The notes under the pieces: generated by a model
The model's database searches: none
Seen by the model: only the letters and a program-made list of their open reading frames with translations
What the model was told of the DNA's origin: nothing
Origin: Cricetomys ansorgei
Lineage: Eukaryota > Chordata > Mammalia > Rodentia > Nesomyidae
Assembly: GCA_026225945.1 (NCBI GenBank)
Contig: JAMJFZ010001133.1
Location: 12,465,501 to 12,529,500, forward strand
Reading direction: 5' to 3'
Length of the DNA stretch: 64,000 nucleotides
Program-made: the position numbers and the translations under genes
Shown here: in pieces, positions 23,395 through 33,650 of the stretch
Position numbering within the stretch: position 1 is the stretch's first letter
Layout of the letters: every line of letters starts with the position of its first letter

Positions 23395-24150
23395 ATTTTT
23401 AAAAAGTAGTCATTTATTAGAATATTTCTTCTCTCCTATATTGCATTCTAACACCCTTTCGCCCCTTCGTTCATTTCTCCCAGCTCTCCCTCTATCTTCC
23501 CTATACCTCAGATCTACCCCCTCCCCATCCTCCTACTCCCATTCGGCCTTTCCCCAAGAAAGGGCACTTTTCCCAGGGTTACTGCTCAAACATAGTACAA
23601 CAAAGATGGAACCGGGCCAGGCACAATTCCATACTTCAGTGTTGGACTAAGCAACCCAGTAGGGGGACAAGGTATTCAAAGGACAGGCAAGAGGCTCAGG
23701 GACACCGCCCCCCCCCATTCTAGTCTGTATGATTTCTGTAAGAAATCATAAGAGCACCAGGTAAGGCAAACTCAAGACATATTTGGGGTACCCATCAGGT
23801 TCCATGTCTGCCACTTCAGGCTCTGTGAGCCCCTAAGAGAACACCATGCTAAAGGAGGGAAACCAGACAAATGCAGCAGGGCAGGGCAGGAACTAGAGTC
23901 TGGACAGACAGGAGAAGACTTCTAATGTCATTTTGCTCTCCTCATAGATTAATGCCTAGCGCAGTCCTCAACAGAGAGGATCCTCAAGGCAGCTGAAGGG
24001 AGCAGATGCAGAGACCCAGGGCCAAACAAAATGCAGAGTTCCAGGAGCTCCACAGAAGTGGAGGAAGGATTTCTGGGGCCAGAGGGATGGAGGACACTAG
24101 GAGAACAAACCCTATGGAGTCAATTGACTATGGGATTCTTGACAAAGAAG
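23395..24150. repeat. L1-related untranslated region fragment
   Basis: C/T-rich start ('tctcctatattgcattctaacacc', 'gcctttccccaagaaagggcac'), a C9 run at 23708, then 'ggctctgtgagcccctaag' and 'gcagagacccagggccaaacaaa', 'cacagaagtggaggaaggatttctggggccagagg'. These words recur in rodent L1 (Lx-type) untranslated regions. Orientation and exact subfamily are not settled. A short 87-codon frame is not a gene. Confidence 0.45.
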
Positions 24151-24184
24151 CAAGGTGTCCAGCTGTCCTCTTTTGCCTCGTACC

Positions 24185-24335
24185 AAGGAGTTTCCTGTGT
24201 GGGTGCGTTCAAAGGCCAGAAGAAAGTGTGGTATTCCATCCCCTGGAGCCGGAGTTCAGGTAGTTGTGAGCTGCCGGGCATGAGTGCTGGGACTAGAACA
24301 CAGGTCCTCTGCAAGAGCAGTTGATGGTCTTAGGT
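24185..24335 (-). repeat. B3/B2-type SINE
   Basis: 'ccatcccctggagccggagttcaggtagttgtgagctgcc' and 'gagtgctgggactagaacacaggtcctctgcaagagcag' are reversed B3 sequence; the promoter end is decayed. Confidence 0.75.
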
Positions 24336-24849
24336 GCAGAGCTCAAGGGGCGCAAAAATTTTAAGCTTTAAAAATCAGGAAATTATTGGGGAAACTCAGA
24401 TGAGTTCATCACAGAGGTGTATCATCAAGCAGAATGTGATCAATGCAAAAGATCAGAAGTTCCTTCAAAGCGAAAATGCCAGAAGGCGTGTGCTGTTAAG
24501 ATACTCTCTTTTGAAACCACTTTTAAATGTCAGGGAGGAATTCTGCAGTTTTTGGATCAAAAGTAAACAAATGGAGACACCTGATTCCATTACATGAAAC
24601 AGGTTTGCCCCACATAGGCAAACACGTGATATGGGGATGGAGGAGGCACTTCAGTGACACTGTCAACAGAAGACTTTGTATTTTTACTGTATACCATAGA
24701 AAAATATGTATATAACTTCCTAATAAATAGATTGACTATTTTCATTTGTTTTCTTCACTAGAAGATCAACTCTTCTCATGTTAATATAACATTCTGGTGT
24801 ATAAATTATGGTCAGCATCTTGTTCCTTATTGAGATTTTCCAGGCAAGC
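24336..24849. other. Unique DNA, no gene seen
   Basis: No recognised repeat. Overlapping 60-87 codon frames at 24334-24715 show no family resemblance. Confidence 0.4.
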
Positions 24850-24990
24850 TTACATAGCCATTTGCAAAAACAAAATCTCCAAGTCATTGACTAGTTAAAG
24901 TCCAAGATCACTTTTATAGAAAGAGGTAAAGTCAAAATTTGAACTTGCTATTCTAATTCTACAGTACACACCCTTGGACACCGCAGAATG
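24850..24990 (-). repeat. MIR SINE fragment
   Basis: 'gactagttaaagtccaagatcac', 'aggtaaagtcaaaatttgaacttgctattctaattctac' follow reversed MIR wording (gcaaggtcaca...gatttgaacc...). Diverged. Confidence 0.5.
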
Positions 24991-25559
24991 TCAAAGCCCT
25001 GAAAAGAAAAAGAGAAATCCTTGCAGGACTGAGAATTCAAGAACGGTAAGACCAGGTTTCTTCATTCTTGGGACAAATGTGTGTGTGAATGTTGAAGCTC
25101 CAATGTTAGTGACAAGTGAAATAAGAATGGAGAATTCCTCTTCCATTCTTCCACGAGCTCCCTGGTTCGACACTGCTGATTGCACTGTGGGAGTCATCTC
25201 TCTCAGCCTAGCTAGGAGAATAGAGAACAGGGCTGAATTGCTTCGGCAGTTTGGAGCTCTTTGAATTGGTTCATTTCTCTGTTTAAATTCATGGGAGAAA
25301 ATGGAAATCTTCACTCTACTGTCCTGCGCTGACATACTGAAAAGGTTCAATCAAAATAAGTCTTAAATTTTCGAATAGGCCACATCTTTTGATAATGTTT
25401 TTAGGAAACATCTTCACTCTCTGGAAAACCAGAAACTAAATCTATACTGATGTGAAAGTTTAAAAAGCCACACATTGTACTGAGGCTGGCTGGAGCTAAA
25501 GCAATGTATATGCAAAAATGTGCATTCATTTATGCAATTTCTATAGCAATCATATTGAA
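24991..25559. other. Unique DNA, overlapping open frames on both strands
   Basis: A 96-codon + frame (24974-25264) and a 119-codon - frame (24991-25350) overlap almost fully. The + strand contains an acceptor-like 'ccttgcag' at 25025 and a donor-like 'cggtaaga' (GT at 25046), which would bound only about 20 bases. I see no support for a coding exon. Confidence 0.35.
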
Positions 25560-25715
25560 GAGATATTATTATATTTCTAAATTAGAAATGAATACACCGA
25601 GGTAGACCATTTCTGTATGATTGATGTCCAAACTCATACACCCCAGCCAGTTGCAAGGATGTAATTTCAATCCAATCTACCTATACAATTGCTGTCTTTA
25701 CCACTGCATTCTACC
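25560..25715 (-). repeat. MIR SINE fragment
   Basis: 'ccagttgcaaggatgtaatttcaatccaatctacctatac' and 'tttaccactgcattctacc' match the reversed 5' half of MIR. Confidence 0.55.
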
Positions 25716-25746
25716 ACCCATTCATCCACTTTAAAAGTCATCTGAG

Positions 25747-25965
25747 GTGGGCTCGGGAAATGTCTCAGTGGATAAAAGTACATACTGTTCTTCTGGAGGC
25801 CTTGAGTTTGATTCCTAATACCCACTTCAGGTGGCTTACAACACCAACTCCAGGGCTCCTAAGCCCTTCTGTCCTCCAAAGATCTCTTCTTGCACCTGCA
25901 TACATGTGCATATACTCACAAGCAGATACACATGATTGAAAATAATAAAAATAAATCTTTAAGAA
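25747..25965 (+). repeat. B3-type SINE
   Basis: Promoter-end head 'gggctcgggaaatgtctcagtggataaaag', body 'cttgagtttgattcctaatacccac' and 'ccaactccagggctcctaagcccttctgtcctcc', tail 'aataataaaaataaatctttaag'. Full length. Confidence 0.85.
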
Positions 25966-26961
25966 GTCAGTTATCCAGGTCATGAAAAAGACACTAGCCG
26001 CTCAGCATTTTTGAAAGTCTTTGGTACATTACTTACCTAAATAGCATGTTTACAGTTTGTCTTCAAATTCTACAAATCCATATCCAAGAGAGGTTTCTTC
26101 AATGTTACTATTTATTTAATTGGTTAACTAACATACGCAAGCTCCATTGTTGCTCTATCAGAGAATGCAAGACGGTTTGTACAGCAAAGCTAATCCAAAC
26201 CAGTGCATCGCTATAGGGCCTATGGATGCCCTGCCATCACCAGACAAGTCCTGGTTCCTCGGTAAAAACAGCACACTTCATCTCCACTACATCCTCAGGA
26301 AATATTTCCCTTTGGCCTTCCATAGTCTGATACGTACTAGGTCTAGGCAGATATTGAAAACTCTAGACCATAAATAAACAAGGTTTTGTGGAGGTAACAA
26401 AGATGAACAGTATGTCATCAGACATCTCCAGGGTGGAGTGGAGATCAGAACTGATGAGGAGTTTGCACTTGCGATAGATTTCTTTATTGTACCACAAGGG
26501 AAGGATCAGGAGGCTGGGGTGAGATGGTGAACAATTATTCCCTCTGAGGGTCTGAAGAGCCTCATTCAAATACATAAAGGTGGGAAATCGTTAGCATGTT
26601 AATGTATGAAGAGCTATCGCCACGGAGTGGAGAAGCAGCGCTAAAAGTCACTAAGTATTTAAAATGAGTATAAATTCCCAAACAGAAACAAAGAAGAAAA
26701 TATTAAAATATAGAAGTCTCCTTTTTGATAATAAATTCACTAAATAGAGGTAACTAGTTTCCCAAATAAAAATCAAAGAAGTAAATAAAAAGACAACAGG
26801 GAGAGTAACAATAAGTACACGTTCCATGGGTGAGAGTTACTTAAGTCTCCTCCCAGACCCCCCAAACAAGCTTTCTGTGCGGTGTTCCTATATGTTGACG
26901 CATGAATCCCTTAGCAGAATGTATCTGAACAATGTAGTCAGAATCACACATATAAATTCAC
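25966..26961. other. Unique DNA, no gene seen
   Basis: About 1 kb of AT-rich DNA; no repeat family recognised. Confidence 0.45.
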
Positions 26962-27181
26962 TGTCAGGGCCTGGAGACACAACTCAGTGGTTAAGAACAC
27001 TGCCTTCTATTTCAGAGGACCCAGGTTCTGTTCCCAGTGCTAATATAGTGGTTTGCAACTGTCTGTAACTCCAGTTCCAGGGGATTCAATGCCCTCTTCT
27101 GACCTTCTCAGGCACCAAGCACTCACATGGTGTACATAGCTACACGCAGTTAACATCCAAGGTAATTTTACAAAATAAATT
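26962..27181 (+). repeat. B3-type SINE
   Basis: 'agggcctggagacacaactcagtggttaagaacac' (box A region), 'ggacccaggttctgttcccagtgc' (box B region), 'gtaactccagttccaggggattc', AT-rich tail. Confidence 0.88.
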
Positions 27182-27560
27182 GTCAAAACATTCAACATCT
27201 TCTCATAGGAATCAAAAGTATCAAAACAATTCACATTTCCATGACTTAAAAAAGTACTTACCTCACAGGATTCTGTAATGATTCATAAGTCGTTTTCGGA
27301 ACAGAATTTGGTAACTTAACATATATATGTTAAGGTGGAGTGCTCTAAAGTGCTGTCTGACTGGCTTTCTTTTCAGCATCTTTAAAGGTCTTATGAGGAC
27401 CTACTTGCATCACGGCCTTAGTTTTTAGCTGGAAAACTCGCACAGTCAATGTCAGTTAGCTCCATTTTTGTTGCTTAGACATTTATTGATCACTGAGAAA
27501 ACAGTTCTCTGTGAAGTATTAAAAAATAATAACTTCATTTGCACTACAGAAAACAGATCC

Positions 27561-27608
27561 GTGTGTGTGTCTGTGTGTGTGTGTCTGTGTGTGTGTGTGT
27601 GTGTGTGT
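27561..27608. repeat. (TG)n microsatellite with CTG interruptions
   Basis: TG units broken by two TCTG steps. Flanking DNA (27182-27560, 27609-28800) is unique and carries no recognised gene. Confidence 0.93.
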
Positions 27609-29069
27609 ATTTCTTTCCTTTCTTGTTTGGTAGAAAATGGGTGTAGATTTATTGTAAAGTACATTGCTATGTCTACGGATAGATGTGTTTTATAAAGCCC
27701 AGTGTTTAATGCTGAGAAAAGAAAACTGCCTTTGAAAATGTTAACATGTGTTTGTGGTGAACTAAAAGAGAATCAGGGAAGAAAGACAACTATTCTCCTG
27801 TTCATCCGGGTATTGTAAAGGCCTCAATATTTCTGCTCCCCCAACCTGAGAATAGCGGTCATGCTGACCCAAGAGAAGAGCAGTTAACTAGGGAAAGAAA
27901 AATTTCACAATTAAGATCAGCGTTTCAAAAAGAAAAACAAAACGGAACATCAGGCCCTTCACGCCAACGATGAGTAAGCCTACAAGTCCTCCTTATTCTG
28001 TAATTACCCTTCAAAAAACAAAACCAAAAACCCTCGCCTCATCTGAACTTCAGAAACAGGGAGCACGGAGTAAAGGAAATTCTTGCTGCTGAGATGCCCC
28101 TGGCAATAGCGAGTCAGGGAAGGAGGCTGCACAAGCGCACTGTCAAGTTTTCCCAAGGTCTTGAAGTCAGACAATCAACAGTCCCCGTGTGGCAAGCTCC
28201 AAGTGATTTTTCACCTCTGTTGATCTTATTTTTGTGTATGAATACTGCACAGACTGACCAAGAGATAAGCTTTATCTTGAATCTTAAGAGTTAGATATCC
28301 TGAGTCCAGTGATCTAGTCATGCAAGCACTAGTAGCCATCAGGACCTCCAGTTCCTAGGCTGGCCCGTGATTTGGAATTAAAAATGTGGGAAACCATGTG
28401 ATTTCCTGTGCCAGATGTTAAGAGGGAGCTGAGTAGCAGTGGATGGGACTCTGTGGTTTATCATTTATTTATTGCCACTGTCTGGATATTTGACAGTAGT
28501 GGCAAGCCACATCCCTGCACTAGCAAGGGAAGTGTGACACCTTGAGGACAGGAGAGGGGGTGCCAAGGAGCCCAGAGCAGAGACAAGAGTTGCAGGGGCT
28601 GGGTAGGGGGTTAGATAATTTGTCCCATCTGTTGACCACTGCATGGGTGTTTGCTTTCTATGGTGGGAGTACGGCTTTCTTAGTGCTAGGTCCGGTTGCC
28701 AAGTGAAGTTCTGCACCCCTGCAGGCCCTACCAAAGCCCAGATCGGTATCTGCTGGGCATCCTAGACCTCGCCTCAGGGTCTGTCCTGGCCACCGACTTA
28801 GAAGGGTGAAGGAGGGCATGTGGCAAGCTACCCTGCCCACTGGCTGACCTGGAGTGATGCTCCCGGGGTGGCGCGTGTGGGTCCTTTGCACCCGCTCGCA
28901 AGGAGGTGCGTGGGATGCGCATCAGCGGCTGTCGGGCAGACCCAGGGTGGGTGGGGGCGGTCCTCTAGGCTGCTCTCTGTGGCTACCTTGGGAACGCAAC
29001 TTTGTCCCGGGTTGGGGAGAGAGCATCAGAGCCGGGTGAGTGAGGCTGTTGTCCTGGGCACCCCGCCCC

Positions 29070-29320
29070 GTCTCGGGGCCGCCCCTCCCCCGCGCCCCTG
29101 CTCTGGCTCTCCAGCATCCTCACTCCGCCCAGTTCCGTGCCAGCTGCGTGGGCTCCGGCTTCGTGCGGGTTTTTTCCCCCTTGGAATGCTCCAAAACTCG
29201 GCTGCGTCTACGGAAACCCCATCGGAACTGACCGGCTGCGCTAGCACCAGGCGCAGCACTGGTGCTGGCGCCCGCCAAGCCCACCGCGGTCACTTCAGCT
29301 ACCAGATTGCAACTTTGCAG
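29070..29320 (+). other. Putative first exon with strong splice donor
   Basis: The sequence 'actttgcag|gtaagag' at 29312-29327 matches the splice donor consensus almost perfectly. A second good donor, 'gccgg|gtgagtg', has its GT at 29036 and could end a shorter or alternative first exon. The 5' boundary given here is only a guess placed after the GC box. The exon is probably mostly 5' untranslated sequence. If so, the AT-rich, repeat-rich DNA to the right is the start of a long first intron. I cannot identify the gene. Confidence 0.5.
29186..29320 (+). CDS. Possible N-terminal coding segment ending at splice donor
   Basis: An ATG at 29186 opens exactly 45 codons that reach the donor at 29321 in phase 0 (begins MLQNSA, ends ATLQ). 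The peptide is rich in Ser, Thr, Ala and Arg, without a signal peptide or known motif, and the upstream frame is open too, which GC-rich DNA favours. It may be a real N-terminus, an upstream frame in a leader, or chance. No family is recognised. Confidence 0.2.
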
Positions 29321-29374
29321 GTAAGAGAGGGTGCAGCTTCTGCGCTCCAGACACTGGCCTCGGATACTGGTTAA

Positions 29375-32300
29375 GTTTCCCAACCTTCCTGGGAAGCAGG
29401 CTCCCTCCTGGGAGGCGGGCATCCCTTGGTGGGGGGGTGGGTTACGAATCACAGGGGTGTAGCAGCATGGTTGCTTTTTAAGACTGGGGGAAGGTTTTTG
29501 CAAAGCTTTCTGTTGGGTGACCCGGGCTGAGGGGGAGTTTGGTGGATGCTCCCGGGCTCTCTCTGCACAAGGCTGGTGTGAGGGCTAGGAGTGAACCCCT
29601 TGGTGTGACTTACATGGTAAACAAAGGATCAGCCTCTATGCTCCACAGTGCTGGGGAGCTTGGTGCTCCCCAACCTCCCATATGTTAAGAGAGGAAGGCA
29701 ATGGCACAGTCCTTGGACACATATGGCAAGCCCTATGGCTTTCCAGCAGGCACTGAGGCTGGGGGCAGGAAGGGAGGACAGGGATCTCTGTTCTGTGGGT
29801 CCATTCCCCTCTGCGTCATTTTCCTTCTGTCAGGCAGCAAAAGCACTTTTACGTGTGTGGTTGGACCAGGTTTGGTGGTTCCTAGTTTGCCTGGCAACCG
29901 AGATTCCGACTGAGCCAGGGACCGTGCTTGCTACTTGAGTAGATCTCTTGGATCCATGGCGCAACTTGTTGTTTCCAGCTGCGAACTCACTTGCCTTTTG
30001 TGACTCCAGGGAGAGAGGATTTAGGAGAGCTGGGTGGAGAGACTAAAGACCTTGCCACTGTGCCCAGTGTTCTCCAGTCCTTGTGGTGTGTCCCTGCTGA
30101 CAGCCCTACCCGTTACAAGCCTACATCCCGCTGCTATAAAATGCTAGCAAGTTACTTATGGAGTAAGCCAAAGGAGTGGGAAGAGGGAGGAATAGCTTTC
30201 GCTGTGCCTTTAAAATGAAATTTAGAACAGACTTATAAAACTGAGATAAAATAAACCACCGAGGCTCATAGAATTGCTGGCTTTTCTATCGTAGTTATCA
30301 CAACGCAAAAACACTTTAAAATACTTTAAGAAGAAGAATAAAAGCTTTAGCAGAGGATTTTTTTTTAAAGACTCAGGCACCGAGAGTAGGAGTTGGTTAT
30401 GTTAACTGTGTTACAATTTTCTATTTAAAGTTATATTTGTAACGCCTACTTCTGTTCGTCTGGACAGTAAACCAAGAAACATCAAGTATTTAAGAGAAAG
30501 TAGTAAGATACGGGGGTAATTCTGTCCGAAATTCAGAATGAGAATCTAAATTGGATTTGACATGGTTAAAGTGAATGAAGAAGCTCTTTCTAATAGCTGC
30601 GAATCAGTACAGTTGTTTGCGGGGATCAATCAGTCCACGAGGGCAAGGTAGATGGGCATCTATTAAAGGATATGTGGGTATTAATCTTGGATTAATAAAG
30701 GCGTGGGGGAGATTACACTGGCGTGGTTTCTAAGTAAGACTGTAGTGCCCAGCTTAGCTGCTCCGCCTGAACTTTGACCGGAATCTCTGCACTGACTGGG
30801 GCAGAGGAAGGATAGACTTAAGCCAATAAAGGCAAAGAGAGGGAAGACAGACAGACGGACAGGTTGATGAGAGGGGTACACCAGAGCTGCCTCGGATTCC
30901 TTTGAGTGGATGTATTAGGGTGAGAAGATTCGCAAGTGGGAACTTAGCAAAGTTTGTCAGTTAGATCTGAAAGGACCATGAACAATCAATGAAAGTATCA
31001 GCTATCTAAACTGGACAGAAAACAAACGTATCTTCAGCTAACCCTGACAAGCATGGATGGCCTCTGTGAAAATCTCTGCTCCTAAGAAAGGAAGCGCATT
31101 TCAGTTTTTATCTTTACAGCCATTCTCAATGACATGAAAGGAGCTAGATTTATAAGCTTCAATTTTTAAAATCTCATATTGTTTATTCTGGTGTTGCATT
31201 TATTTCTAGAAGGCCAAGATCAAAATGTGTAATGTGGCTATTTTAATTATCTAAACAGTAACAGGCCAAATAGCTTTCCACAGAATAGAACCTGAATCAG
31301 TTTGTACTTTGTAGAGATTAGAAATCTCAGAAGGTGTCTGCTTATCCTTTCTGTTTGGGGAACCTTTAAAGGTCTTTTTTGTTTAGTGTTATAGACTTCA
31401 AGCTTGGAGAGCTACATCCATCCAAAGAGCTGAGAACCCACTGGTCCAACATCCTCATCCAGAGGACAGAAGCACAATAGTCTTTCAGAGACAACTCTCG
31501 GTTTATAAACCATTGAGTCATTTCAGCCTAACATGGATGTAGAAGGTAGATGGACTATTTTTCAGTACTCAATAGTTGTGTCCACTAATATGTGCATGAA
31601 GCATATGGCATTAAAACTTTATTTGAAATAATTAGCCTTAAACATTGCTGTTCCTGAACTAAAGTTGATAAATAGGAACAATATACAGTCACCATATTTT
31701 AGAATTCACAGTCATTATGTTTATGATACAAAATAATAAACATTTCGGATCATCTAGGCAAATACTATCAACTTACCATATTTAAACCCACACCAGTCTT
31801 TGAAGAGCTACAGTCCTGTTAGAGACTATGCTTGTTATCTCTCTGAATTGAAGTATGTTTTTGGAGATTCTCTTTTTATTCCCACATGTTTAATCTCCAG
31901 AATGACTTGTGTTAATTCAATAAATTAACATTCTATTTATTAAGGGAAGATGAAAATGAGGTCCATTTTCTGTATTCTGTGGCAAAGATAAAGGTAGGCA
32001 TATATGTGTTCAACAATAAACTCACAAAAAGCAATACTCAGAGAGAACAGAGATTTTGTGAATGAAGATGGACACTTGAGAGTGATGGAGTGGTCTCTAG
32101 GACCACAAAGTAGGGCTGAAATGTTTTCTTTTGAAAACGTCATTGTTAATTTTTTTTTTTTAAAAACAAGCTGTGTGAACAGGATGTAACAGGCTGTTAC
32201 ATTTCCTTTTAAAATCATCAGTGTTAGACAGTTATGAGATGAGATGCTAATGTACATCTTGACTTCCCAAATTGTGTTGTCTGGGCTAATTAAACACTAG

Positions 32301-33434
32301 TGTCACTGACTTCTTTAATACCTACCAAATACCATGAACTTTTATTAAAATAACTTTTATTAAAGCTGAAAAAAAAAACAAAGTGAAAACCTTGGTTATG
32401 CTCCGGCCATTCCTACCTACATAAGCATGCAGCTCAATCCAACGGTACGTGGATATCCATCCTGTAATGGTAATCATTTGTTTCAGGGTTGGCTTCATTC
32501 TCCCTGAGGTTTCTGTTTCTCATCCTTCCCTATAAACAGCTTCAGAATTTTAAGAGATTTGAGAATTTTTTTTTTTAAACCAGAGACACACATGTCATAG
32601 CTGTGTTTTTAAAATGAGTACAGATTTAGATCTGATCTTGGAAAGCTTTCATGCAACAGCTCAGACAACAACAAAATAACTGAGGGACAGAGAAACAAAT
32701 CTAGGAAGAGAAAGAGTCATCTGGAAAGCTAACAGGTGAAGATGCTGTTCTTGAAAAATCAATTAATGTAAAATGTTCTCATTCCATAAACTATTTGGTA
32801 AATGTAGTGAAGTATTTAAATCTTTTCAATATCCCTGTGATGTTTCTGAAGGTTCAGCTTAAGTAGGGCTGGAAGAACGGCAGTCAACTACTTGATCTAT
32901 TACATTAGCCAAACGTTATCAGTATTCCTTCTGCCATGGGCTTGTACACAACTCAGCAGTGTCACAGAGTAATGGCTCCCTAAGATAAAACAGTATATCC
33001 ATGGGCACAGTTTCATGCCCCGAGCTGGAATACATTTAATATTAATTTAGATACTAATAGAAAAGTATGCCTTTATCTAGCACAAAGCATTCCCTTTGAG
33101 AAGTAGTAACTGCAATAAAATTAGTGATGGGCATTAATTAAATACTGCCTTCAATTGCTCTGACCCTTTCAAAATACGCTGAAGAAGTTACCCTAAATAA
33201 CTCTTTGAGCCAGTAACAGGAAGAGTTGAAGTTCATTTAAGATAGAGGACAGGGGAGATAAAGGGAAGGACCGATGTTTCTGGGCACCAACCTGTGCCAG
33301 GCACTCATACCTTCTTTTCTGTGTTGAATTTGAAGTGCAATCACTTTTTAGCCATTTGGAAAAGACTAACCACCCAAACACCTCGCTCGGTTTTACTCTA
33401 CGGTGAATCAGTGATTTGAAAAAAAAAAAACAAT
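29375..33434. other. Unique DNA, perhaps start of a first intron
   Basis: Immediately after the CpG island composition returns to AT-rich. No SINE, LINE or LTR is recognised over about 4 kb, a long repeat-free stretch, as is common around active promoters. Overlapping small frames at 29648-30218 and 30681-30881 have no family resemblance. A CTTT/AAAG-type mix and T-runs occur at 32149-32161 and 32567-32576. Confidence 0.4.
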
Positions 33435-33440
33435 CCTTTG

Positions 33441-33650
33441 CAATCTGTAATCTAAGCACTCTGGAAGCTGAGACAAAAGGATCTTGAGTTCAAGTGCAGC
33501 CTGGGCTGCAGAGTAATAGCTTGTAACAAAATAAGACAAAATAGCAACCAGAAAAGAAAAAAAGAAAAAGAAAAAAGAAAGAAATGAAGGAAGAAAGAAA
33601 AAAAAAGCAAAAGAAAAAAAACCCTCCACAAAACCTGAAAAACAAAAATT
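33441..33650 (+). repeat. B1-related SINE with long A/G-rich tail
   Basis: 'atctgtaatctaagcactctggaagctgagacaaaaggatcttgagttcaagtgcagcctgggc' is diverged B1/PB1 sequence. The tail is a GAAA-rich purine tract from 33550 to 33620. Confidence 0.7.

Larger units (their letters stand above)
28850..29330 (+). promoter_or_regulatory. CpG-island promoter of an unidentified gene
   Basis: This is the only CpG-rich stretch in the window. I count about 23 CpG dinucleotides between 29041 and 29320, against very few in the flanking kilobases. GC boxes (Sp1-type) occur at 28953-28960 (gggggcgg) and 29061-29069 (ccccgcccc), and a G-rich run at 28945-28957. There is no TATA box, as usual for CpG-island promoters, which tend to start at dispersed sites. 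The splice donors downstream (GT at 29036 and 29321) put the gene on the + strand. The gene itself cannot be named because no further exon is recognised. Confidence 0.7.

Noticed and set aside
25020..25050. Acceptor-like and donor-like pair around a tiny exon
   Set aside because: The acceptor lacks a polypyrimidine tract and the enclosed exon would be only about 20 bases.
28820..29374. 184-codon + strand frame through the CpG island
   Set aside because: It reads across both splice donors and is Gly/Arg/Pro-rich, as GC-rich DNA gives by chance; an overlapping 127-codon minus frame is equally open.
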